DNA from: Amaranthus tricolor
Lineage: Eukaryota > Streptophyta > Magnoliopsida > Caryophyllales > Amaranthaceae
Assembly: GCF_026212465.1 (NCBI RefSeq)
Contig: NC_080058.1
Span: 2,197,501-2,261,500 of the forward strand
Direction of reading: 5' to 3'
Length of the DNA stretch: 64,000 bases
The position numbers and the translations under genes are program-made. Positions 34,240-43,415 of the stretch are shown piece after piece. The notes below the pieces were generated by a model. The model had not been told where the DNA came from, searched no databases, and saw only the letters and a list, made by a program, of their open reading frames with translations. The number at the start of each line of letters is the position of its first letter. Position 1 is the first letter of the stretch.

Positions 34240-36038
34240 TTAATGATTAGTTACTGGAACCCAGACTTTCTTGGGTTCCTTGTCGATTTTGCAAGAATCA
34301 TTTTTCTTAATCTGAATGTTATCGACATAGTTTCTGTTGGAGACAGTGTACTGTTCCCTTTTGGGGCACTGGTCCTTCAGATGACCAGTTCCTCCACAGA
34401 AGGAACAGAACCTGTCACTAGGAAGATCAACGTAAGCTTTCTTCTTCTTATTATTCTTAAAGTAATTTAGGCCTTTTGAATTTTTACTTTTGGCATCTTG
34501 AATCCATTTGGGAGTAATTTTGATTTTCCCTTTTTCTCTTGAATTTAATTCAAGCTTATCATCATTGTTACGGTTGGATTCTTGATTCAATTCTAAATTT
34601 TGAAAATCATTGCACAAATCTTTAGTAGATGCATCATTAAGTTCTTTATTCAAGCCTAATAATTTGTATTGCGACAACTCAATATTAAGAATAACATTTT
34701 CCTTTTTAATTTTCTCCATATTTTCCTTTAGAATTATGTTTTGATCCAACAAACCGAAAAATCTGTTTTGGACATCATATCTAAAGGTGTTTATATAGGA
34801 GACATGGTCTTTGCTTACCTTGAGCTCCTTTTCTAATTGGAGACACTTAACATTACAATTTTCAAGATTTGCTTGTGTCTCTTTTAGCAACTCAATTAAT
34901 TTATTTTTACTTAAATTGGATGGATGGATAGAAAATGAATTAGAAGTATTTACCTGCTTTTCCTTGCCTTCATGCGTAGCCATGAGACATAGGTTAGCTG
35001 TCTCCTCTTCTTCGGGAACAATAGTTTCATTTTCACTTTCAGTTTCTCCCCATGCAGCAATCATGGCCTTGCGAAAGTCGGTCTTGTTAATGTTTTCTTT
35101 GTTCATCGGTCTTCTTGAATCTCTTGTCTTTCCCTTGCCCTTTTCATTCTTCCACATTGGGCACTCCTTGATGAAGTGTTCGGTACTTCCACATTTGTGG
35201 CATTCAAGATTGGTTTTTGTTCTTCTTTCTTTGTTGTTTTTTTGATTTGTATACCTGCTGTTCCTGAAGAACTTCTTGAATTTTCGTACCAGTAAGGCAG
35301 CCTCTTCCTCATCGCATTCTGACTCGTCTTGTTCCCCAACTGCCAGGGCCAGTTCCTTGTTCCTGGAACTGTCGGCTGTTCCCAAATGTAATTCATGTGT
35401 CATTAGGGAACCAGCCAGCTCCTCTAGATTAAACTTTGTAAAATCTTTGGACTCTTGTATAGCAGTAACCTTGGCCCTCCAGCGCTCATCTTGAGGAAGG
35501 CTCCTAAGGATCTTTCTTACTTGTTCATCGGTGGGAATTATTCTTCCAAGAGAGACAAGTTCGTTTGTTATATTCGTGAACCTAGTAAACATCTCTTGGA
35601 TGCTTTCTCTTGGCTCCATAACAAATCTCTCATATCTAGACATTAACAAATCAATTTTGGAACGTTTGACTTCACTTGTTCCCTCATGGGTAACAGCTAG
35701 CAAGTCCCAAATTTGCTTAGCAGATTTGCACCCCATTATTCTATTATGCTCGTTTGGTCCAAGACCACAGTGAAGTAACTTTATGGCAAGAGCATTTAGT
35801 TCCATTTTCTGAAAATCTTCTTTTTCAAATTCGGTTATGGATTTGGGAACAATTTCATTGTTGGAGTTAGTAGTGGTTACCTCAAAATCTCCGATTTCGA
35901 TGACTCTCTAAACTTGATAATTTTCTGCCTTTTGAAGATCTCCATCCTATTCTTCCAGTAATTATAGAATTTACCATCAAACATAGGCGGTCTTTGTGTA
36001 GAGTATCCTTCTTCCATTCGCTCGTTCATAATTGACAT
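34240..36038 (-). pseudogene. Retrotransposon gag, with N-terminal frameshift and stop
   Basis: The largest open part is 35805-34240 (521 codons), a copia-type capsid (UBN2-like, MELNALAIKLLHCGLGP onward) with two CCHC zinc knuckles (CHKCGSTEHFIKECP and CSFCGGTGHLKDQCP). The natural start is upstream, at the ATG at 36038 (MSIMNERMEEGYSTQRPPMF). Between them lie two lesions: a one-base frameshift around 35920-35960 and a TAG at 35908-35910, in a position where related proteins have tryptophan, consistent with a G-to-A change. Pol is in the +1 frame relative to gag. Confidence 0.88.
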
Positions 36039-36090
36039 TTTTGGGAACACCAGAATCTGCCCTCAGGGTTTCCTGATCTTCTGGGAACAG

Positions 36091-36103
36091 GGCTCTGATA
36101 CCA
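36091..36103 (-). promoter_or_regulatory. Primer-binding site for initiator methionine tRNA
   Basis: On the minus strand TGGTATCAGAGCC lies two bases after the 5' LTR. It is complementary to the 3' end of plant initiator Met-tRNA, the usual primer of copia elements. Confidence 0.95.
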
Positions 36104-36105
36104 AT

Positions 36106-37506
36106 TGTAGACTCAATTAGAAACGGGAACAGCAACAAGAGGGGGGGTGAATTGTTGTTGTTGCTTAGTTCAAGCTTTTTGCCCTGTTTTGCGGAATTGA
36201 TTGAAATAAACAAAACTTAAACTAAGTGCGAAATAATTAAAAGAGACAAACGATTTTTACGTGGAAACTTCTAGGCCTAAACAGAAGGAAAAACCACGAC
36301 CCCTTGGGATTTCTAAAACTCCACTACGTTTAAGGCAATTAATCACAATTACAATAAACACCTTACTTCACTAGAAGCGAATCTCTAGGCCAATATCTCT
36401 CTCAAATTGCTTCACACAAAGCAATGAACTTAGCTTTACTAAAAGCTAAACTCCACACTAGCTTCACTCAAAGCTAACTAAATTCCCCCTTAGACTCACT
36501 CGAGTCTAATTACAAATACTCTCAAAAACCCTTACAAAAGGATAATAATTCTCTAAAATAAAATCAATGAGTTGCTCAAGAAAATATTATAAAATTAATT
36601 GGCAATTTTAAGAACAAAATATTTCTTGTAAAATCCAAAAATCGTATGAAAACTCTTAAGCACAAAACGTTGGATTTTCTTCTTTCTAAAAACCGGAATT
36701 AACTTGCAATTTATAGAAAATAAGATTCCTAAGAAAATGGAATAATCCAATCCATTATCCCATTATCAAATGATCATGGGAGTAATGTGGATAATGCAGC
36801 CATACGGTTATTTGACTAAGTCAAACCAGACAGAAATAACCGTTGTCTTCTGTTCCCTTCAAGCAGCAGTTTCTTCAATAGCTGTTCCTGTTCCAGTACT
36901 AATTGCTGGAACGTTTTTGCTATTAATAGAAACGGTTAATCTTAGTGGGAATGGTTGCTTGCTAATTTTTAGGAATAAAAACCAGTTAAGAAGATAGCTA
37001 AGACTAATTCAAATCAGTTAGTTCTATATTTAACAAATCCTGGATTTACTAAAAATAGATCCTAAAATAAAGGATCTTAAAAATAAAAACGTTAATTCAT
37101 TTTATTTAAGAAAAACGATTTGCCAATTAATTTAATAAATTATTACTGCAACAAATTAATTTTATTAAATACATTAACAAAAAAAAAATAATAATTAAAA
37201 TATGATAATCAGAATTTTTAGTCAACGTAGTCAACCTTCAGCTCAGGAACAGTGTGCTGTCTCCAGACTTCAGTTTAGCTAGAACATCCAACTTGGGAAC
37301 AGTAGATCTGCTGTCTCCATTTTACATCCCAAGCGATATACTTCTCCTAACATCAATTGAAACATTTTGACATGTACGTTTCCATAAGCTAAGGCATAGG
37401 TACTATCGACGATCATAATCATAATCGGATATCGACCTGCACAATCTCTAAAAACATGTTCGCTTAAATAAAGTGTAGTCATCATCAAAACTCAAGAGGT
37501 CCAACA
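36106..37506 (-). repeat. 5' LTR (right copy)
   Basis: 1,401 bp, TG..CA ended. It matches the left LTR except for about seven transitions and one base in an A-run (counted by eye). The palindrome array is at 36366-36509. As the upstream LTR it should hold the element's promoter; no single TATA box could be assigned with confidence. Confidence 0.97.
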
Positions 37507-37511
37507 ATTTT

Positions 37512-39112
37512 GATTAATATGTTATTTTTTTTCTTATTGATAATTAATTATATTTTGTCTTATCAATAATATTAAATATTTTAAATTAATTAACATAGTA
37601 AATTATATTCTAACAACTACTTTTGCCAAATTGTAATAGACAGCTAACTAGACAACTACTAGTCTACTACTATCCAAAGCTACTTAGACAACTGTCATAT
37701 GGCTAATCCACAATTATTCGTTAACAATTATCTCACAGCTAATCAATCCTATATTGATTTTTTTCCTTACTTTAAAATTTTGATAACATTAACCGAAAAG
37801 AACAATAAGTAGCAACGAAAACTAAATTCTTTATTTGAATGATATGTTATAATTGCAAAAAGATTTTAATTGAAATTCATATTTCATTAAATGTAAACCT
37901 AGTTCAACAAAAGCAATTAAGTTTAATTTTATAGAATTAATTAAAAATGACTATAATTGAAAGTCATGTATTTTAATTGAAAGTCATATTTCAAAATATG
38001 ACGTGAATCTTTCAAAATTTAATGTCACATGCATTATTCATATACTCTTTATCTAATATTATGTAAATCTTAAAACATATATGACTTTTAACATTATGTA
38101 ACTCTTAAAAATTGGATTTTGTCCCAATTGAAAAATAAATACGATTTTTAACATTGTCAATCATGATATGACCCGTGTATAATTATAATTATAATATCAA
38201 CTACCAATCATATAATTAAGCCCAATCCAATTACATTTAAAATTTTTAAATGATTGTGTGCTCGATATATTATGATTGAGTAATCAAAATTAAATAATTC
38301 CATTTTGCGCATCTTTTGTATGAGAAAAATTCTTACAAAAGGTTGAAAAAAAAGCATTTTAATATTTAAATGTAAAATTTGACATTTAAAATAACGTGTT
38401 ATATTAAACAATTCAATTAAGTATCTTAAGTACCAAAGTAAATACTTTAGTTTTTTAAAATTAAATTTGACGATTTTAAATCAATTTTAAAGTCTCACGG
38501 AATGAGGGCTGAGGCTCCCTTAAATGAGAATTTCTCCTCTAAAAAAAATTGACAATTTGTGAAAAAAAAACATTTAAATTTGCTAAAATCACAAATAATA
38601 AACCAATAAAATAATAAAAATTAAATACCCTAAAAAAAGCTCAATCCTTAAACTTCGCCACCCTTTTTATTTTATCGCCACACCTATTTTAATAAATTTA
38701 CGAAAATGCCCTTGCACTTAGAACTTTTAAAAACTCCAATCACACTCATTAATGTTGTTATTAATTTATGTTTATGTTAATAAAATATGTTTGTTAATAA
38801 ATTATACTTATTATAATTCTTTTTTTTGAAAATAAATTATAATGATAATAATAATAAAATTAGATTAATAATTATTAGATAATATAATATATTAATTGTA
38901 TGTTTAGTAATTTAACTTATTAATTTTAATAGTTATTTATTTTAAATTTTTATTAGTTTATATTGTTAAATATTTATTAAATTAATCGTTTGTCAATCGT
39001 GAATTAATATGTTAATTAATTATTGTCTTTTATTCATGTAGTTAACGTAACGTAATGTTTTATTATTTTACTTTATTATTAATGGTTAATTAAATTATCA
39101 AAATTGTAGTAA
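37512..39112. other. Gene-free AT-rich spacer
   Basis: Very AT-rich with no coding region recognised. A phrase at 38490-38540 (TCTCACGGAATGAGGG) hints at another decayed TGAGAC-type repeat. Nothing else supported. Confidence 0.5.
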
Positions 39113-39536
39113 ATGGCTGGTAACCAAGGAAGCGGAAAGGATTTTTTTAGATACTTGTTGAGCAGGAATAGTTCTCGGCCTACCTTACTCAGAGGGGACC
39201 TGACTAAGGATAGGAGCAGTTGGAGACGTCATATCCACGTCTTAGACTATTGATGTCCTTCCTTTGACCTCTTAGTGCCCTCAATCCCTTGCCCTTACCA
39301 TTTCCTTTCTATTTAGTTCTATTTTCTCTTTTGTAGTGGTCCTTCTGTCTATAAGCCTTCAAGTTGTCCTGCTCGTGTTTTTCGCGTCTCTTTATCTTTC
39401 TCGAGTCGGGGGACTCTTTTGGCCGTGCTCTCCTTTGTGGGTATGAGTTGCCGCCGTCCTTCCCTCTCCAGATCCTGGCCTTAGCTTTCTAAGAGCGGGA
39501 TATACTGGGTTGGATGATGATGATGATGACGATATA
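39113..39536 (+). mobile_element. 5'-truncated RTE-type LINE
   Basis: An open frame from about 39113 ends at TGA 39251-39253 with RPTLLRGDLTKDRSSWRRHI, then HVLDY, which matches the C-terminal tail of plant RTE reverse transcriptases. A pyrimidine-rich 3'UTR follows, with GTATGAGTTGCCGCCGTCC and AGCGGGATATACTGGGTTG, ending in GATGATGATGATGATGAC. The first codons (MAGNQGSGKDFF) may not belong to the LINE. Related to the fragment at 430-640. Confidence 0.65.
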
Positions 39537-39627
39537 ATGTTCTCAAGAAATTATATCGCGAAGACCTTGAAATAGAATTTATGAATTCCTGTAGCGCTTG
39601 TCGGATCCTCGATTGCTGATTTGTTAT

Positions 39628-41056
39628 TTATGTGTGTGCCCTTTTAAACAGGGTATCAAATAAGCTATTACCGCTACCAAGATAGTATTTGAAAGACGAG
39701 TGTTGACTTTCAATTCTGCTGGTAGTCTGGTTACCCATGTGTAAACAATCATTCGTCCATGCACGCACAAATTTCTCTTTGTGTGGAATCCATGTTTCAG
39801 CCAAATATCGAACGACCCTTTTGTTTCTAGTCGACCAGGTAGCCACAATCGATTCCCATCTGTTTTCAAATTTGGCGAGCGTAGAACTGTTAACCAAGGG
39901 GTTCCATCTAGTTTTCTTGTATCTGCCCTTGTTGATTTCTTTTCCCGCCACATAATTTGTCCACCATGTTTTCTACGTCATTGATAATATGCCATACGCA
40001 TAATAAATGTCGCATATCTACATTAAAAAGAAGATTGAATGTAATTAAGATATATTCAATAAATAGAACGATAATAATTAATCAACACAACCTTTTTACC
40101 TGGGAAGATATCACGAATAGTTGCAGACAAACCCTCATCTCGATCACTCACAATTACGCTAGGAGTCTGAGCTCTGCCAAAAATATCTCTCAATCCCTCC
40201 AACAGCCACGAATATGACACAGCCGCCTCATCTCGCATAAAACAAAACGCAACCAAGAAGTTGTGATTGGCTGGCGTCATTCCAATTACTTCACAAAGCG
40301 GCCACTTTTGTTTATTTGTTTTGTACGTTGTATCTATCAACACAATATAGGGCCACATATGCATCATTTGGATGGATGTAGGATTTGCAACTAATAATCT
40401 GCTCAATTCCCCTTCACTATCCAAGTCTGTCCAAACCAAGTAATTATGCTCTATGGCCATATAAAGACAGTGTTGAAGGGGAGTCCTACCCTCCATCTCT
40501 TCTCTCTTAATTGATTGTCTAACATTATAAATTTGATTCATACTAGCAAAAAAACCAGGAAAATTTGTTTAATTGAGGTCATAATAAACGCAGGTTGCAT
40601 GCCGATTGCACTAAGCTCTCGTATGTGCTGCCGAATATCTACATTCAACCTATTTGCCCTTACATGACCATCTCTATACATTAAGAATGGGTGGTTATGT
40701 CTTCTTTTTTCACCAGAACACATTCTCACCGTCCAAGGTCTTTCTCCTGGTTTACGACTACTTCCGACAATCATAAATTTATACCCACATGTTCTACTTT
40801 AAGAACCAGGTCGGGCAACATTATCTAGGTTATGCAAATCACCCCTAATATTACCATAGCGGTGACATCTTAAATACAAACTAACTATAGAACGTTCTTC
40901 TTTTTGTTTATATGAAGTACGTGTAAATTGAAAACCAATTCCTATTGCTATCTCATCGGCCCAAGCATGTAATTCATCTACAGAATCAAATTTCCTATTC
41001 GTAAAAAATCTATCAGAGTAATCTATATTGTCCCCTAAGTTTTCAAAGTCCTGCAA
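39628..41056 (-). pseudogene. Decayed Mutator-like (MULE/FAR1-type) transposase
   Basis: Fragments of one minus-strand protein in several frames. 41056-40799 is an N-terminal FAR1-type zinc-binding segment. 40774-40538 contains KRRHNHPFL. 40541-40100 is the MULE transposase core (YIVLIDTTYKTNKQKWPL with a catalytic-type Asp, and VIVSDRDEGLSATIRDIFP). After an 82-base intron (40018-40099) an exon gives MRHLLCVWHIINDV, then SRIESQHSSFKYYLGSG. Frameshifts lie in a T-run near 40555 and near 39950, so the gene is dead. An acceptor-like CATTTGCAG precedes 41043, so an upstream exon is missing. Related families include FAR1/FHY3, but the breaks argue for a transposon relic rather than a domesticated gene. 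Confidence 0.85.
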
Positions 41057-41409
41057 ATGTAAAATAATTTTTCAATCATTAATAAATATAATTTAAAATA
41101 TAAAATAAAACATAGATTATGTTAATAAAATATTATATAAACAAACTTTAATAATAAAAATATTCAATATCAAATAAAAAATAATTTACTTTAATAATTA
41201 AATTTCAACTAAATTAAAATGCATATAAAATAAAATAATTTAAATAATCATAAAATACAAAATAATTTAAATAAATTACTACAACATAAATTGTAAATTA
41301 AATAAATTAATACAACATAAATTATAAGTTACTAGAATAATTTGAATAAAAAATAAAAAAAATATTTAAATAATTTAAATAATAATAATGTAAATTATAA
41401 AATAAAATA

Positions 41410-41561
41410 CGGATATTTCATGATATAACACTGAGTTTCTTCGAAATTCACCATATACCACACAAAATGTTCTAATTCACCATATACTATTGAGTTTTCG
41501 TCCGTTAGCATAGAATACCATCAATGACAACTGCCGTTAGTGTGCCGTTTGTGGTAAATTA
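41410..41561 (+). repeat. Left terminal inverted repeat of the Pack-MULE
   Basis: Begins CGGATATTTCATGATATA and continues with TTCACCATATACCACAC. It mirrors 42746-42897 with roughly a dozen mismatches by eye. An extra copy of the phrase TTCACCATATACC follows just inside, at about 41567-41580. Confidence 0.92.
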
Positions 41562-41597
41562 ATAATTCACCATATACCATTTACTTTTTTTTATTTG

Positions 41598-42431
41598 CGT
41601 CAAATACTATCAGCAGCAGCATACTGCTGAAGAAGCAATGCTTCCTCCTCAGCCTAAATGGCAACTTTATCAGCTAATATAAAAGTTCACCAAAAAGCCT
41701 CTATATATCTCTATATTTAACAACTAAGATACACATCTGAAATTAATTTTCATTAATATTAACATCACTAGCATGAGCTACTCAATATCAATATGTAAGA
41801 CCATCATTCTCCTCTAACAAGAATAGTAAATGGCTAAACAAAACCCCTAAATTATGCCCAGCAGCAACTTATGTGAGAGGAGATTGAGAATCTTGAAAAA
41901 TTAACAACGTATTCTCAAACGCAGACTAATCCAAGATAATAACATATTTTATATTACAATTAGTCACCATAATTTCTTCAAATGTTTGATTGACGATAGC
42001 CATCACAATAGTTATGACATGAACCTTTCACCAGCTAAATGCTATAATTGTGACGCGATATTTCAAAATTGCAATTTTGCACCAAATTAGAATCAAATCT
42101 AACATCGATCACCTGAAGCAATCGAGCGAATTCTTTATCAGCCTTAAGTAGCTCTTCATTAAACTGCGAGTTACCAGTAGAAGACTCTGCAACAGTATCA
42201 TCGTTGATGGAAAGCAAACGCAGTTTATTCGAAACCGAAATTAAGTCAGAATCATCAGAAATGATTCTGCTATCATCACCGCTGACAATCTGTAACATAA
42301 AATCAATAAGTGGAAGAAAATTCGGTCATGAAATAGCCAAATCCAAAGTGATTCAAGCAAGAGTGAACGAAGGATACCTTCTGTTCATCAGATGGAATTG
42401 AAGTAAGAGAAAACAACTGGAATTTGAAAAC
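41598..42431 (-). pseudogene. PNG1: Captured fragment of peptide N-glycanase (PNG1), three exons
   Basis: Minus-strand exons: 42431-42378 (18 codons, VFKFQLFSLTSIPSDEQK), 42289-42113 (59 codons, with IVSGDDSRIISDDSDLIS, LRLLSINDD and KADKEFARLLQ) and about 41653-41598 (AEEEALLLQQYAAAD). Splice sites (ACAG/G, AAG/GTATCC, TTACAG/A, CAG/GTGATC, TTTAG/G) and phases are preserved. Joined in that order they correspond to the N-terminal region of plant PNG1, the cytosolic enzyme that removes N-glycans from misfolded glycoproteins. Only the segment before the catalytic transglutaminase core is present, so no enzyme is encoded. The first exon and everything downstream are missing. Captured introns show it came from genomic DNA, not cDNA. 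The protein match is from memory. Confidence 0.8.
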
Positions 42432-42745
42432 CTGTAAAGTGAAAAAGTAAAAAAAATTGATTATTTTAAAAATGAAGTAAAAGCAATAAAAAAGAAAGAT
42501 GAATGAAAACCTGAGTTTGGTTCTAAATCACTTCACAAACTTACAATTCACTTTACACAAATCGATTTTAAGGATTTTAAGGATTTTTGATGGATTTTAA
42601 AGGTTCTAGATTAATGTAGACGAATACAAAGTTTCTTGAATGGAGAAGAAGAAAGATGGAGGATCAATTTTTTGAAGAAATACCTTGTGTTTGGGGAAGT
42701 CAAGCCTAACATTGACGCGCAGTTGAATGCATAAGGGCATACTGG

Positions 42746-42897
42746 TAATTTACCACAAACGGCACACTGACGACAATTATCATTAATGGTATTCTGTGCT
42801 AACGGACGTAAACTCAATGGTATATGGTGAATTAAAACATTTCGTGTGGTATATGGTGAATTTCAAAGAAACTCAGTGGTATATCATGAAATATCCG
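42746..42897 (-). repeat. Right terminal inverted repeat of the Pack-MULE
   Basis: The reverse complement starts CGGATATTTCATGATATACC and matches the left repeat along its full length to GTGGTAAATTA. Confidence 0.92.
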
Positions 42898-43031
42898 AAT
42901 AAAATAATTTACTACAACATATATTAAATAATAATAAAATAAAAAATAATTTAAATAAAAAATAGAAATAAGAAAATAATAAAAAAATGATCAGTCGCAT
43001 GCAACCAAACGGTGGATGAGTCTCAGAAAAC

Positions 43032-43104
43032 GTGCGACTGGACCGCGGTTGGATTGCACGTTTTGTGCGACAGAATCACGGTCCAGTCGCACGTTTTGTG
43101 CGAC
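43032..43104. repeat. GC-rich nested inverted repeat upstream of ARMC8
   Basis: GTGCGACTGGACCG (43032-43045) is the exact reverse complement of CGGTCCAGTCGCAC (43079-43092). A second hairpin, GTCGCACGTTTTGTGCGAC, overlaps its right arm (43086-43104), and GCACGTTTTGTGCGAC also occurs at 43056-43071. It stands out from the AT-rich surroundings about 310-380 bases before the ARMC8 start codon. Function unknown. Confidence 0.75.
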
Positions 43105-43415
43105 CCATCCGCGGCTCATGTTCATTAATGTTCGCCATCGTGAATCGATTTGAAGTTTTAGCTCTCTTTAATATAGAGAGTGTTTTTAGAGAGATAATAT
43201 AATTTTTGAGTTCGTAAATTAAACACGAGCAATATTAAAAATTCAATATATAAGAATGACAATAAAATGAAAAAGGCTACAAAGTTTAATAATAAAAAAA
43301 AAAAAAAAAGATAAACACCAAAAATCAAGGAAGAGTGTATTTCTTTTTCGTTTTTCTCCCTCAATTTTATCTCTCCTCCCCGCTGTATGAAAACCCGCCG
43401 CAGCCGGCGGAGGCA

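Larger units (their letters stand above)
26702..37511 (-). mobile_element. Complete Ty1/copia LTR retrotransposon, SIRE/Maximus type
   Basis: The element spans 26707-37506 (10.8 kb) between perfect 5-bp duplications ATTTT (26702-26706, 37507-37511). Both LTRs begin TG and end CA on the plus strand. Coding is on the minus strand, so the right LTR is the 5' one. Order 5' to 3': LTR, Met-tRNA primer site, gag, protease-integrase-reverse transcriptase-RNase H (copia order), a third ORF, non-coding region with two polypurine tracts, LTR. The extra ORF after pol, large size and GAGGGGGGGTGAATTG in the LTR fit the SIRE/Maximus lineage. The LTRs differ by about seven substitutions (all transitions) and one A-run indel by eye, so insertion was recent. 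The coding frames carry several breaks, so this copy looks non-autonomous. Confidence 0.95.
41401..42906. mobile_element. Pack-MULE: Mutator-like element carrying peptide N-glycanase exons
   Basis: The element spans 41410-42897 (1,488 bp) between perfect 9-bp duplications AATAAAATA (41401-41409 and 42898-42906), the Mutator signature. Terminal inverted repeats are about 152 bp (41410-41561 and 42746-42897), start CGGATATTTCATGATATA and differ at only a modest number of positions. There is no transposase inside. Instead the interior holds three exons, with introns between, of a PNG1-like gene on the minus strand. Long terminal repeats, 9-bp duplication and captured host gene pieces define a Pack-MULE. 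It sits in the AT-rich sequence just upstream of the decayed MULE transposase. Confidence 0.9.
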
